Shown here: positions 33,672-45,110 of the stretch, one piece after another
Position numbering within the stretch: the first letter of the stretch is position 1
Layout: each line of letters starts with the position of its first letter
From: Pachyseris speciosa
Taxonomy: Eukaryota > Cnidaria > Anthozoa > Scleractinia > Pachyseridae
NCBI GenBank assembly: GCA_016490735.1
Contig: JAEMWC010000384.1
Coordinates: forward strand, 377,501 to 441,500
Reading direction: 5' to 3'
DNA: 64,000 bases
Position numbers and translations under genes: made by a program
Notes under the pieces: model-generated
The model's input: only the letters and a program-made list of their open reading frames with translations
Told to the model about the DNA's origin: nothing
Databases searched by the model: none

Positions 33672-34373
33672 ACAGAGGGTCAAAATCTCCCGATTCCCAT
33701 ACCCTGTTCTCCGCCTCACTTAGTTTTTGGCTTTGCTCCCTCCCGCCCTCCCCTGAGTCCCCTCTCCCATATCCCCTCTTCCACCTCCCGCACTCCCCTT
33801 GCTCCTATTCTCCGCGATGCCTCCCCCGTATCCCCCTACAGTCTACCCAGCATTGAGTTAGCTTTCCATAAGTAAACTACTCTGCGAGGCAACACGACTT
33901 GAAAGGGCCACGAAACATGGCGCTGTTGAGATGGTGATTGGGTGGCATAAAATTAAACGTTGGGATTGTGGGATTGTTTGAGGGGACGCGATTGTGTCTT
34001 TCCAATACGCGTCCCCCACCCAAACAATCCCACAATCCCTCACGCGGTGCTCTCGTCTCGTCTTTTACAAAGCTATTATTAGAGTGATTTAGCAATGACA
34101 ACGGGGACTTCTTGACAACGGCGCGCACAGATCTATAAACCGATTTAACCAATGACAGAGCAGCAAATTGACCGCCGGAAGTCGTTTTCAGTCCTTTCCG
34201 CGCGCTCTCGAGTCCTCAAATCACGTTCCCGTTCTGTTGCTAAATTAAACTATTAACATCTGTGCTACACAGTTGATCGAACTTTTATCATAATCCCATA
34301 ATCACTTGCGCGGCCACTAGGCTCCAGTCTTTTTCAAAGTGGGCTATTATCTGCTCAGTAAACCTTTGCCTTA

Positions 34374-34699
34374 AAGCCGCGGCTACACGAGCGATTTTTC
34401 GCTCGCGCCGGTGATGCGATTTTTTCAATTTTGTCGCGTCACCAGCGCGCGATGAAAATCGCAAGTGTAGCCACCCTTGAACTGGCAACGCAACAGGTAA
34501 AAAGTCGCAAGAAAAAAATCGCGAGAAATTGAATGAGTTTAACTTTTCGCGATTCTTTGTCTGCGATTTTTTGAGCTGTCGCATCACCTGTGCGAGGGTG
34601 GCTACACGGGTGATTTTCATCGCGCGCCGGCGACGCGACAATTTTACAAAAAATCGCATCACCATCGCAAGCAAAAAATCGCTCGTGTAGCCGCGGCTT
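34374..34699. mobile_element. 326-bp TIR MITE with AAGCCGCGGC ends
   Basis: Termini AAGCCGCGGCTACACGAGCG and its exact complement; inner arms rich in CGCGATTTTT words. GC-rich ends in an AT-rich background. TSD not resolved. Confidence 0.75.
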
Positions 34700-34732
34700 G
34701 AGTAACACGCTCTCACTGCTTCTTTTCTTCAG

Positions 34733-34805
34733 GATAAATGAAATCTGCAGCATGTTAAGGAGGCAGTCAGAAATGTTGGAGACCATGTCCCAGAATGGGA
34801 AATGA
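34733..34805 (+). CDS. Candidate terminal exon, short coiled coil
   Basis: Acceptor CTTCTTTTCTTCAG, then a frame reading INEICSMLRRQSEMLETM and a stop at 34803-34805. The heptad-like spacing (I, I, M, L, M, L, M) suggests a helix. It begins 33 bp after the MITE ending at 34699, so the acceptor is not supplied by the element. Frame choice assumes two carried bases. Confidence 0.3.
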
Positions 34806-36039
34806 TTACACTAAAATTTACCATCGACAGACCTAACAGTTAGAATCGCCTCTCACAACATACTTAAAAACAGTCTTATTCTTCGACCATTATATTGTGC
34901 GATATTCAATGTAGAATTAGCGGCGCGAGCTTTTCTAAATGAAAACCGGATCCACATGTAGATTCGCCGTGCCGATGTAAGCAAAACTTCGAAGTTTCAT
35001 AGAGATCTCATTTAAACTCGAGGAACTAAAGAAGTTTGAATTTCACGATTTTTACACAGAAATGTATGGACTACTTGCAAACACTGCCCGCACTCAATGC
35101 CTTCTTTTGTAAAATTGTAATTTTGGATGGAATCATATTCCATTGTGTTTGTGTGAGACCGTTGCGAAACTTGGATATTTTGCTAAATTCGGTATGGCCA
35201 GTCTATCTATTTACTCCAAATTTTAAAATGTTACGGCAACCACGCATTCGGCCATTAAGTGGCCACTTTTTGTCCTGATATTTGGTTGTTATGTATTTTC
35301 CTGATGATAAAAATTGCATTTGGCAGATAAATGTCACCTTAAAGCGCATTTTTTTCACCAAGGCATTTTAAACATCTTAGTTGGACTGATCTTAGCTTGT
35401 TTTTGTTTTTATTTTATACAACTGCATTTTTAATGCATGTATGATATTAGTTTTTGTATTAGGATTTTATTTAGTATTTACTAGCCTTATTTATGACTTT
35501 ATTATATTATTGTATTATCTCATTTTTTATTCTAGATTTAGTCATTCTAATGCACATTTCATCAAATTATTTGTTAATCTGCGTAATAGAAGTAATAAAT
35601 TATTATTATTATTATTATTATTATTGGGCTAACGGATGTATATTTTGGATATTTACAGTAGGCGGCTCAAAGAGATGGTATATGTAAACGACAAATAAAA
35701 ATAATGTTTTGTCATCAATTATGCATATTCATGATCGCACGATTACTTTTGTTAAGATAATGATTTCTTAGCCTTATGGTGCTAAAACAATGTATGAGGT
35801 GGCATAAAAAGTATATTGAATTCGTACTTTTTTGAGCCGGCACCAAAAAGTACGCGTTGGCACCAAAAATGTACGAGTTGGCATAACAAAAACAGTACGA
35901 AAGTCGCACTCAAAAAAGTACTAGCTTGCATAAGAAAGTATATATTCCATTCGTACTTTTTTGAGCCAGCACCAAAGAAGTACAAGTTGGCATAACACGC
36001 ATGCACAGAAAGAGCAGTTGATGTTTTTTGTACCATAAG

Positions 36040-36840
36040 GCTAAGAAATAATTTCCTCATATATAGCCATAGCATTTTTCCGGGTAAGCGAACCGGTTGA
36101 CGGAAAGGCCCTTCAGTTGGTACTTTGTATTGATTGTTGGGTCACCCCGTTGGGCTCCAGATTTATCTGCAGTCGCCAACAAGAGCTGAGGTGGTGGGGA
36201 CATCTCGACGACCCCGTTGGCTCTAGAATTATCTAGAGTGCCAACAGAAAAGAGTTGGTGGGTTCAACCAACAACGACCCCGTTGGCTCTGGATTTATCT
36301 GGAGTGCCAACAGAAAAGAGTTGGTGGGTTCAACCAACAATTTTTCTTTTCTTTTTTTTTTATAACCTGGCCAAGTGCAAAGGCTTAGGTAACATAGTCC
36401 ATAGTGATTGCAAGAAAAATAGGATCAGGTTTTCTAAGGTTTTTTTATTTTGGCTTTTGACACCTAGTCAACACAAAGAGCACTTAAACCTCTCACAAAA
36501 CAAAAAAGGAAAATTATTGGTTGAACCCACCAACTCTTTTCTGTTGGCACTCCAGATAAATCCAGAGCCAACGGGGTCGTTGTTGGTTGAACCCACCAAC
36601 TCTTTTCTGTTGGCACTCTAGATAATTCTAGAGCCAACGGGGTCGTCGAGATGTCCCCACCACCTCAGCTCTTGTTGGCGACTGCAGATAAATCTGGAGC
36701 CCAACGGGGTGACCCAACAATCAATACAAAGTACCAACTGAAGGGCCTTTCCGTCAACCGGTTCGCTTAAACGAAAACTTCTATGGCTCTAAATGAGGAA
36801 ATTATTTCTTAGTCTTATGGTAAAAGAAACATCAACTACT
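36040..36840. repeat. Inner palindrome with ~300-bp arms and ~165-bp loop
   Basis: Left arm about 36040-36345, right arm about 36510-36840. Words such as AACCGGTTGACGGAAAGGCC, GGGTCACCCCGTTGGGCTCC and AGAGTTGGTGGGTTCAACC occur in one arm and complemented in the other. Each arm holds two direct ~67-bp units around GACCCCGTTGGCTCT. Arms are highly similar, so this is younger than the outer duplication. Confidence 0.85.
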
Positions 36841-37315
36841 CTTTCTGTGGATGCCTCATATGTTTACGCATGCGTAATATGTCGACGTGCTACTCCTTCA
36901 CTAATATTAACGTCGCATTTTCACTGTAATGTGTGCTTTTAATGTATTGGGCATCCAAGAAGGTACGACTTGGCAATGGCAAAAAGTACGAATGGCTATC
37001 AGTCGTAAATGCATATGATTTATATATGCCTATTGTTCATCATGCGTAGCTATAATTTGCGGTTCTTGTATATATCATCTCTCTGAACCGTTCTTATGAA
37101 CCGTAGATATCCAAAATATATATCCGTAATCCCCCAAACACATTCAGACAACACAATCTCACAGTAAAGGCAAATTTTATTTACGGGAAAATACATAACA
37201 ATTTTAACAGTTTTCAAAAATAAAACGAAATAGCAACGCAAAGTAAGTGGCCACTTAATGGAACAATTCGCAAAGGTCTGATATAAACACAATGAAAAGT
37301 AATTCAAAACTTGCA

Positions 37316-37610
37316 ATTAGAGCGGTTTTCAATTGAGTGTCGAAAGTAATTCTGGTTTTGCTTTGGTTTTGCATTGCTTCGCTTTGTGATTGGCTTGCAA
37401 AATTCGTGCCACTTTCTAAACCAATGAGAAGCAAAACCAAAACCAAAACCAATTGTGACTTGCACGCGCGTATTTTCCCGCGCTTTGCACTGGTTGCATG
37501 TAATCGCTTCGTATTCTGATTGGCTCATTGCACTGCTTACTTCTCTTGTGATTGGTCAGAGTAATTGCTTTGGTTTTGGTTTTACGACACTCAGTTGAAA
37601 AGCGCTCTAT
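37316..37610. mobile_element. 295-bp TIR MITE (AGAGCGGTTTTCAA ends)
   Basis: Ends are AGAGCGGTTTTCAATTGAGTG and the complement of AGAGCGCTTTTCAACTGAGTG; flanks are compatible with a TA or ATT TSD. A second copy lies at 50173-50253 plus 51944-52140, split by another element. It is missing from the opposite arm of the inverted duplication. Confidence 0.8.
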
Positions 37611-37845
37611 TACAAAGAAAGGTATTGAGAGGGGACAGTGTGAAATTCAAACTTCTTTAATTCCTCGAGTTTAAATGAAATATATATGAATCTTCGAAGT
37701 TTTGCTAACATTGGTACGGCGAATCTCTCTGTGAATCCCCCTTTTCAATTACTATTACATGTAAAAAGGTCCCGCTAAGCAACTTATTTAGAGTTTTTAG
37801 AAAAGTTCCCTACACTGATTCTACATTTAATATCATTCGATACTT

Positions 37846-38125
37846 TTTGCCATCAATCATGCATATTCATGACCAACAGCCGATCGCACTATTACTTTTG
37901 TTAAGAAAATGATTTCTTAGCCTTATGGTGCAAAAAACAATGTATGAGGCGGCATTAAAAGTATATTGCATTCGTACTTTTTTGAGCTAGCACCAAAAAG
38001 TACGAGTTGGCACCAAAAAAGCACGAGAACCGAAAAAGTACGAATTGATTCCAAAAAAGTACTACTCGGCACCAAAAAAAGTATGAGCTGGCACAAAAAA
38101 GTACAACTTGGTACCAAAAATGTAC
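37846..38125. repeat. Direct copy of 35700-35990, with degenerate 21-bp units
   Basis: GCATATTCATGA, GATTTCTTAGCCTTATGGTGC and ACAATGTATGAGG recur in the same order as at 35720-35810, offset about 2.15 kb. Both are followed by loose CACCAAAAAGTACGAGTTGG units, apparently the starting material for the minisatellite. Confidence 0.7.
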
Positions 38126-39535
38126 CAGTCTCTATTCGTTTTTATTTTGCTTGAATATTCATAGATGATGTTCTCCTTTTCTACAAGAGCTCCTAGGTTG
38201 TCACTGCCACACCATATATAGCTCATCACCCTCTTTTCAACGCACTTAACTATTGCCGGCAAATTTCCATTTCCACCGAGTCATTAAGGCTTAAAAATCA
38301 AAACAATAGGAATTGGCTAATGAGCTGAAAAGGGATCGCTTCCATTTTTGAAAACAAGTACGAGCCGGCACCAAAAAAGTACGAGCCGGCATAAAAACAG
38401 TACGAGTTAGCACCAAAAAAGTTCGAGCTGGCACCAAAGAAGTACGAGATGGCACCAAAAAAAGTACGAGCTGCCACCAATAATGTACCAGATGGCAGCA
38501 AAAAAGTAGGAGATGGCACGAAAGAAGTACGAGCTGGCACCAAAAAAGTACGAGCTGGCGCAAAAAAAGTTCTAGATGGCACGAAAAAAGTACGAGATGG
38601 CACCAAGAAAGGACGAGCTGGCACCAAAAAAGTACCAGATGGCAGCAAAAAAGTAGGAGATGGCACGAAAGAAGTACGAGCTGGCACCAAAAAAAGTACG
38701 AGCTGGCACCAAAAAAGTACGAGCTGGCGCCAAAAAAGTACGAGATGGCACCAAAAAAGTACGAGATGGCACCAAAAAAGTACGAGATGGCACCAAAAAA
38801 AGTACGAGCTGCCACCAAAAATGTACCAGATGGCAGCAAAAAAGTAGGAGATGGCACGAAAGAAGTACGAGCTGGCACCAAAAAAGTACGAGCTGGCGCC
38901 AAAAAAGTAAGAGCTGGCGCAAAAAAGTTCTAGATGGCACGAAAAAAGTACGAGATGGCAGCAAGAAAGTACGAGCTGGCACCAAAAAAGTGCGAGATGG
39001 CACCAAAAAAGTACGTGATGGCACCAACAAAGTACGAGTTGGCACCAAAGCAGTACGTGCTGGCACCAAAAACGTACCAGCTGGCAAAAAAAAGTACGAG
39101 CTGGCACCAAAAAAAGTGCGAGGTGGCAGAAAAATAGTACGAGTCGGAACCAAAAAAGTACAAGATGGCACCAAAAAAGTACGTGATGACACCAAAAAAG
39201 TACGAGCTGGTACCAAAAATGTACGAGATGGCACCAGAAAAGTACGAGCTGGCACCAAAAAAGTACGAGTCGGCACCAAAAAAAGTACGAGTCTTTATTT
39301 TATTCGTCTTTAGTTTGTTTGAATATTGATATATGATTTTCTCCTTTTCTACAAGTGCTCTTGCGTCGTCACTGCCACACCATATATATAGCTCATCCCC
39401 CTCTTTTTTAACGCGCTGAACCATTGCAGGCAAATCTCCATTTCCACCGAGTTATTAAGGCATAAAAATCAAAGCAATAGGAATTAGCTAATGAGCTGAA
39501 AAGAGATCGCTTGCATTTATGAAAACAAGTACGAG
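38126..39535. repeat. Higher-order repeat spacer, 38126-38357 and 39290-39535
   Basis: A non-repetitive ~235-bp segment (TCTCCTTTTCTACAAG, CACTGCCACACCATATATA, ATTTCCATTTCCACCGAG, GAGCTGAAAAG) precedes the 21-bp array both times, about 1.17 kb apart. The unit of amplification was therefore spacer plus array. Confidence 0.85.
38355..39292. repeat. 21-bp minisatellite array 1
   Basis: About 44 units of GAGCTGGCACCAAAAAAGTAC with C/A alternation at GAG(C/A)TGG. Because 21 is divisible by 3, several frames on both strands remain open (up to 270 codons), as heptapeptide repeats like KVRAGTK or VPARTFL. One-base indels switch frame repeatedly, so these are not counted as genes. Confidence 0.92.
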
Positions 39536-39995
39536 CTGGCACCAAAACAGTACGAGTTAGCACCAAATAAGTTTTAGCTGGCACCAAAAAGTACGAGCTG
39601 GCACCAAAAAAGTACGAGCTGGCACCAAAAAAAGTACCAGATGGCAGCAAAAAAGTAGGAGATGGTACGAAAGAAGTATGAGCTGGCACCAAAAAAGTAC
39701 GAGCTGGCACCAAAAAAAGTAAGAGCTGGCACAAAAAAGTACGGGATGGCACCAAAAAAGTACGAGCTGGCACCAAAAAAATACGAGATGGCACCCAAAA
39801 AGTACGCGATGGCACCAACAAAGCACGAGTTGGCACCAAAACAGTACGTGCTGGCACCAAAAACGTACCAGCTGACAAAAAAAAGTACGAGCTGCCACCA
39901 AAAAAATTACGAGGTGGCAGCAAAGTAGTATGAGTCGGCACCAAAAAAGTACGAGGTGGCAGCAAAAGAGTTTTAGCTGGCACCAAAAAAGTACA
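39528..39995. repeat. 21-bp minisatellite array 2
   Basis: About 22 units of the same GAGCTGGCACCAAAAAAGTAC type after the second spacer copy. Confidence 0.92.
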
Positions 39996-40198
39996 TCTAC
40001 ATCTACACCTACATGATTTCAGCACTCGGCAAAGTCCCATTGACTTATGACTGTTAAGCGTGTGGCCTCATACACCATAAGCCTTTTCGGGATATCACGC
40101 CAAGCCGGCCACTTGCTGAATGGAACAGGCCAGCACTAGGGGTGTCACAGCCAGAGTTTTGTTACGTCCCTAGTGATTCTTTTACGTCCCACAGAATC

Positions 40199-40445
40199 AG
40201 AGTACGAGCTGGCGCCAAAAAAAGTACGATATGGCACTAAAAAAGTACGAGATGGCACCAAAAAAGTACGAGATGGCACCAAAAAAGTACGAGCTGGCAC
40301 CAAAGTACGAGATGGTACTAAAAAAGTACGAGATGGCACCAAAAATTTACGAGATGGCACCAAAAAGGTACGAGATGGCACCAAAAAATTACGACCTGGC
40401 ACCAAAAAAGTACGAGCTGGCACCAATAAAGTACGAGCCGCTTCA
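40199..40445. repeat. 21-bp minisatellite array 3
   Basis: About 11-12 units, mostly the GAGATGGCACCAAAAAAGTAC form, separated from array 2 by about 200 bp of unrelated sequence (TACATCTACATCTACACC onward). Confidence 0.9.
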
Positions 40446-40599
40446 AAGAAAGGTACGAGTGGACTATACTTAGCAAAACAGTGAAGTTTTATAAGGATCT
40501 GTTTTAAACTCAGTGAAACGTAATTGAAAATTATCGTGTTTGCAAGGTTCTATAAGGATTGTGGGCATAGTTTGCCCGCACTCCTTCAATTTTGGTATA

Positions 40600-40735
40600 A
40601 AATCGTGAAATTCAAACCTGATTCCTCGAGTTTAAATGAAATCCTCGCCGTTTTGAGAAAGTCGGTACGGCGAATCTATCTGTGATTCCGCTTTTTCATC
40701 GACCGCCACATTTAAAACTATATCGCTAACGGCTA
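40600..40735. repeat. Third copy of the palindrome-end sequence
   Basis: GTGAAATTCAAAC, CCTCGAGTTTAAATGAAA, TCGGTACGGCGAATCT match 37650-37740 (and inverted 34950-35050). Confidence 0.7.
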
Positions 40736-40741
40736 TGAAGT

Positions 40742-41065
40742 TAGCCTCCTTCGCAGACGTCTTTGGGCTCGTCACGCGTTCCTTGCCCACGAACGTCTGC
40801 TGAACTGAACTGCCACTTCCGTTCGTCGGCGGTTAGCCTTTGTTTTGAAGAAACCAATCACGAGCTGCGTAAGAATGGAAATCGACACCCGATTCACGTG
40901 CATCGTCTGTGAAAATAATCCAGGGCTCGAAGTCCTACTTTCCACAAATTGGAAAACGAACTATGATTGGCTAACCGCCGCGAACGGAAGTGGTAGTTCA
41001 GTTCAGCAGACGTTCGTGGGCAAGGAACGCGTGACGAGCCCAAAGACGTTTGCGAAGGGAGGCTA
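40742..41065. mobile_element. 324-bp foldback MITE, 9-bp TSD
   Basis: Ends TAGCCTCCTTCGCAGACG and complement, arms about 100 bp. Perfect TSD CTATGAAGT at 40733-40741 and 41066-41074. Same family as 1042-1110 and 56882-56971. Opposed open frames inside result from the inverted arms. Confidence 0.88.
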
Positions 41066-41099
41066 CTATGAAGTGTGCCATCAGTGCAAGTAAACAATC

Positions 41100-41575
41100 T
41101 AATCAGAGGTTTTTAGAGCAGTTCGTTACACTGTCTCGCACAATAAAGCGCTTGTTGGTATAGGGGCAGTGACAGTTTGACCTTGGAAAAGAAACCAGCT
41201 CAATTTTTACGACCAGGAATTGTGTGATATGATCCAACACTGAAATTCATACTTTGATGTAAAGTCTTGATTTGAATAATTACATTATTACTACTTCCCT
41301 GAGAGCTGAGGAGAAATATAACATGAATGATTTGCACTTGTTTTCTTTAAAAGCGAGCGAGAAAAAAATCGATCCAACATTAACTCCTTTGTTTGAATTT
41401 CTCACGTTAAACGTAGAGATGATGAGCTACTTCCTTGTAAAAACACTTTCTGAGATCACGTGCAGTTGGCAACTGAGCCAAAAGAGAAATAACTTCTCGT
41501 AATCTGTATTTCAAGCAGTCACTACGTCTTTCATCTAACAGTAACTTCAAGTGATTCTCTGGCAAATACTAATAA
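41100..41575. other. No gene recognised
   Basis: Intergenic. A 76-codon plus frame (41272-41502) has mixed composition but no supporting signal. Confidence 0.4.
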
Positions 41576-41579
41576 TTAT

Positions 41580-41950
41580 GGAGTCGGAGCCGTAAGAGCG
41601 CTTACGACCCAGTGAAAATCAAAAATTGGATTCGTAAGGGGAATCATAAGCTCGACGGAATCGAAGTAGGAAGAATCAAAACGTTTCCATTTCTCCATCG
41701 CTTATGATCCAGTGAAAACTAGGTTGTCGAAGTCGGAAGCAGAAGCGGAAGAACCAACCAATGACAATATTTGTTCTAACGCTCTCTGAATACATACAGT
41801 TTAATACCAAAACAGATAATCTAGTTTTCACTAGATCATAAGCTAAGGAGTCATGACGGAATCAGTATTTTGCTTCCGTCGCTTTGATTTTCGCTAGATC
41901 ATAACGCTCCACGCTTCTGATTATAACGCTGACTCCGACTCCGTCGGTAG
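41580..41950. mobile_element. TIR element with GGAGTCGGAG ends
   Basis: Left GGAGTCGGAGCCGTAAGAGCG and inner AGTGAAAAC/TTATGATC words appear complemented in the right half, ending CTGACTCCGACTCCGTCGG. Arms are diverged; TSD not resolved. Confidence 0.6.
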
Positions 41951-42073
41951 TGAAAACCAGCCTTTAAGTAAACCGAACAAAAACTCGACTCATTCCAATG
42001 GTTTATAAACTGATTATAGTGACTTGTAAAACGTTACAATTAAAACACAACTTGTTGGAAAATTAAGCAATTT

Positions 42074-42376
42074 ACCACGAGTTTCTATGGTTTATGGGCT
42101 GATAAGCCACGCGGGATGTTGGAAGAACACTCGAAGAACACTCGAATTCTTCGAGTGTTCTGGGGCGACCTGCACCAATTGCAACACCTCACAAGATTGG
42201 TTCAAAACAACAATAAACAAAGAATTAAAACAATGGAACCTAGCCATAAAACAATAGAGGTGCAACTGATAAAGATCCAGTGAAATTAGAGGTTTCAAAG
42301 AGGTGCAGCCCTACCCAGTGTTCTTCCAACATCCCGCGTGGTTTATTATGCCTATAAACCATAGAAACTTGTGGTA
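42074..42376. mobile_element. 303-bp TIR MITE
   Basis: ACCACGAGTTTCTATGGTTTA and CCACGCGGGATGTTGGAAGA at the left are mirrored at the right (about 60-bp arms). A perfect inner palindrome ACACTCGAAGAA lies near 42128-42160. Confidence 0.8.
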
Positions 42377-42485
42377 TACTGCTTTAAAATAATAATTCCG
42401 AAGACGTGCGAAATTTCCGAGTTTACTGGCACAATAAACCATAGCTGATTGACCAATCAGAGCGCGCGCATTGATTTTGGCTGTG

Positions 42486-42902
42486 ACCGTAAAAGCTCTA
42501 TTAACCCCTTTGGGGGCTTATTTAATTCCAGGCCTCATTAACGGGGGGCTTATTAGAGAGGGGGGCTTAATAGAGAGAGGGGCATATTTCAGATCTTAAA
42601 CACGACGTTTTCGTATAAAAACAGTTTTTGTACAAAACTCAAACAACTGCAGTGAAACTTTAGTATTTGAATACAGAGCAGCAAACAGTATTATGTCTTT
42701 GAGTCTATACTTGTTTAAAAACAAACCAACTGGGCCACACAAATGGATTTTCGTAAGAGGGAATAGGAGGGACTAATTACAAAATCACATGTCCCAAAAG
42801 GGGGAGAGGGGGCTTATAAGAGAGGAGGGGCTCATTAAAAAAAAAAAACTACTTCCAAACGGGGATTTATTAAAGAGGGGGTTGATAGAGCTTTTACGGT
42901 AT
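42486..42902. mobile_element. TIR MITE with ACCGTAAAAGCTCTAT ends
   Basis: Left ACCGTAAAAGCTCTATTAAC and right complement ACCGTAAAAGCTCTATCAAC enclose G-rich GGGGCTTATTAGAG words repeated in both halves. Confidence 0.75.
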
Positions 42903-43439
42903 ACAAATTTTGATAACCTATTAATATGTCATTAATATTGATATCTCATAAATTTTGATAACTTTCCCAGGAGAATAGAGTTGCAGATTTGAGGAATTGT
43001 CACCAAGCTCACAAAACGATGAAATACGCTGCCAGGTTAACGGATTTCACCTCTATTTTTATTCTTGGCAAATTCGGTGAGATCTTGTTTTGCGTAACAG
43101 AGATGTCCCAACGTTTCTTGGCGTTGAATACGGCATGTTTGCCCATACGTGTCCGAGAATGCCCTCACACCTACAGCTGTAGTACAGACTATTCACCTTG
43201 GAAGGAGGTGCTTCTTTGAGAAAGACGAGTTTAACGGCTTATACTTGCCATAGACTAACTCTGACCGTCTGCCCGATAAATCTCCTGTACCAGCCTGCTC
43301 CTGCCTGCACTTTCTCTACTGGTGAGACTGCTGTTGTATTGGGATAAGACAAATTAATGCGCCTGCAGAACAGCTGACCAGCAGGTAAGTAATTCAGGGT
43401 AGTCTATTTTGGTAGCCCATTTAGGAGTCCATTCAATCT

Positions 43440-43647
43440 GGTACCCAGAGTCGTCGGGCTGTTTGGTCAGCGGGTGAACGCCCGGAGAGACTCTGGGATA
43501 ATGGACCGCCATTTTCCCAGAAAATCTGGGGTACAACAATGGAAGCCGTTACGGGCCAGCCAATCAAAAAATTTGATTTTATCCATTATCCCAGAGTCTC
43601 TCCTGGCGACTAACCGCTGGCCAAAGAGTCTGAGGACTTTGGGTACG
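43440..43647. mobile_element. 208-bp foldback
   Basis: GGTACCCAGAGTCGTCGGGC / GGCCAAAGAGTCTGAGGACT and GAGAGACTCTGGGATAATGG / CCATTATCCCAGAGTCTCTC show near-complete arm pairing. Confidence 0.8.
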
Positions 43648-43955
43648 AGATTGCAGTCCATTTCGGTAGTTCATCGACCGGGGTCAGCGAAATCTACCTA
43701 CTGGGTAACCAGTGCATAATCAGCGATTAATCATTGGTATCTATTAGCGTTCGATTAGTCATTACTTACTCATTACAAAGAATTCTTTGTAGAGTTTTGG
43801 ACCAAGGCGGAAAATAAAAGAACGTGTACATGTAATACTTAAACTGGTAGAATACGCCCGAGAAGGACTGTTCGAGACGATACTGACAAACGTGTGCAAA
43901 CCGGTAATGGGTTCCTGGTCGAACTCTATTAATCGAATGAAATTCGACTAAGGAG

Positions 43956-44845
43956 GCTCGCACCAGTTTTGTTGGCCTTTGGGTGTACCTGTTGAAATTG
44001 AACAAGTCAAGCTACGATTTTCTTTGAACCTACAACATCTTTTTGATCTTTTCAAAGTTTGTTTTCTCATTGGCTTCCAAGCGTTTTCAAGTAAATTGCT
44101 AATACAGTTTTGAAGGCCGTTTTTGCTCATTCTCGCACTTTTCTTCAAGATTTACAAGGAAATGTTCAACTTTTACACTTATCTTCTCTGTTTAAGGAAT
44201 TATCGTGGTAGCAAAGCATTTTCAATTTACATTGAGCCTCCTAGGTGGCTGTCATTGTAAGATATTTAAGTACAAAAAGGGCTAAATGTATGAAAATTAC
44301 GATCTTTGTGACTTGTCCATGTTTTCAAATATTTTACAATCACAGGTACTTAGGAGGCTCAAACTGAATTTAAAATGTTTTGCCACCATGATAATTCCTT
44401 GAACAGAGAAAAAAAAAAAGAGCAAAAGTTTAATATTTCCCCGTAAAGCTTGAAGAACACTTCAGGAATGAACAATACCGTCCTTCAAAATTTTATTTAC
44501 GATTTACTTGATAACGCTCTTACAGATGTTTTTCTAATTTGGCCAAGTAATTTAGCAGGTAGCCTGACTAGAGTAGTTTACACTCGTGGATTTTCTTTAT
44601 GAAGTGTCTGACTGGATTTCAAGATAATTGGCCTTGTTCAAAATCAATAAACGGCCACGCGTTATCGTCGCCATGATAACAACTGTTGCTTGGAAACCAA
44701 CGAGAAAACAGACTTTGAACATACGTCGAAAAGATGTTGTAGTGTCAAGGAAATCGAAGCTTGTCTTCTATAGGAAATTTTGATTTCAACAAGTACACCC
44801 CTTGGCCAAAAAAAAAAAAAAAAAAAAAAAAAACTGGTGCGAGAC
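43956..44845. mobile_element. 890-bp composite foldback with a poly-A in one end
   Basis: CTCGCACCAGTTTTGTTGGCC at the left and GGCCA(A)n AAACTGGTGCGAG at the right form the outer TIR. The next ~80 bp (GGTGTACTTGTTGAAAT, ACTACAACATCTTTTCGA) also pair. A second inverted repeat, 44183-44410, lies inside (TTAAGGAATTATCGTGG, GAGCCTCCTA). The right TIR is expanded by a run of about 27 A. Confidence 0.75.
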
Positions 44846-45110
44846 TTGGTTTCAAACGTCGTGCTTGTTTGAAACCAAGTCTTGCTTCTGCCGTGTCGAA
44901 CTCAATTCATAAATTAACATTTTGGTTTTGCTTCGTACAACGGCTGGTCAGTGTTTTGATTACGGCACCCGACGACCGTTTTGGGTACAAGATTGGGCAA
45001 CGTAAACAGCTTTTTTATTGAACGCAATCAAATTCGACGTCTGAAACCACGTCGTGCGACAGTCGAGCCGAGTAAGCAAGGCAGTAGCACGACGAATGAA
45101 ATGGGCCTGA
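44846..45110. mobile_element. Inverted, truncated relative of the 6132-6483 MITE
   Basis: GCCGTGTCGAACTCAATTCATAAATT, CGGCTGGTCAGTGTTTTGATTACGGCACCCGACGA (each seen as shorter matching words) and AAATGGGCCT are the complement of words in 6132-6483. It abuts the foldback ending at 44845, which seems to have removed one terminus. Confidence 0.7.

Larger units (their letters stand above)
34880..37840. repeat. Large imperfect inverted duplication, arms about 0.8 kb each
   Basis: Left arm 34880-35690 and right arm 37060-37840 are inverted copies. Matching words in order include TTCGAAGTTT, TCGAGGAACTAAAGAAGTTTG, CCATTAAGTGGCCACTT, GTTATGTATTTTCC and TATTTTGGATATYTAC. The right arm carries an extra MITE (37316-37610) absent from the left. 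A tighter palindrome lies inside. Confidence 0.8.

Noticed and set aside
34288..34786. Long minus-strand frames of 115-142 codons
   Set aside because: They fall in the CGCGATTTTT-rich foldback 34374-34699 and reflect its inverted arms.
38291..39433. Open frames of up to 270 codons on both strands
   Set aside because: They are heptad readings of the 21-bp minisatellite, open in several frames at once and interrupted by one-base indels. Not protein genes.
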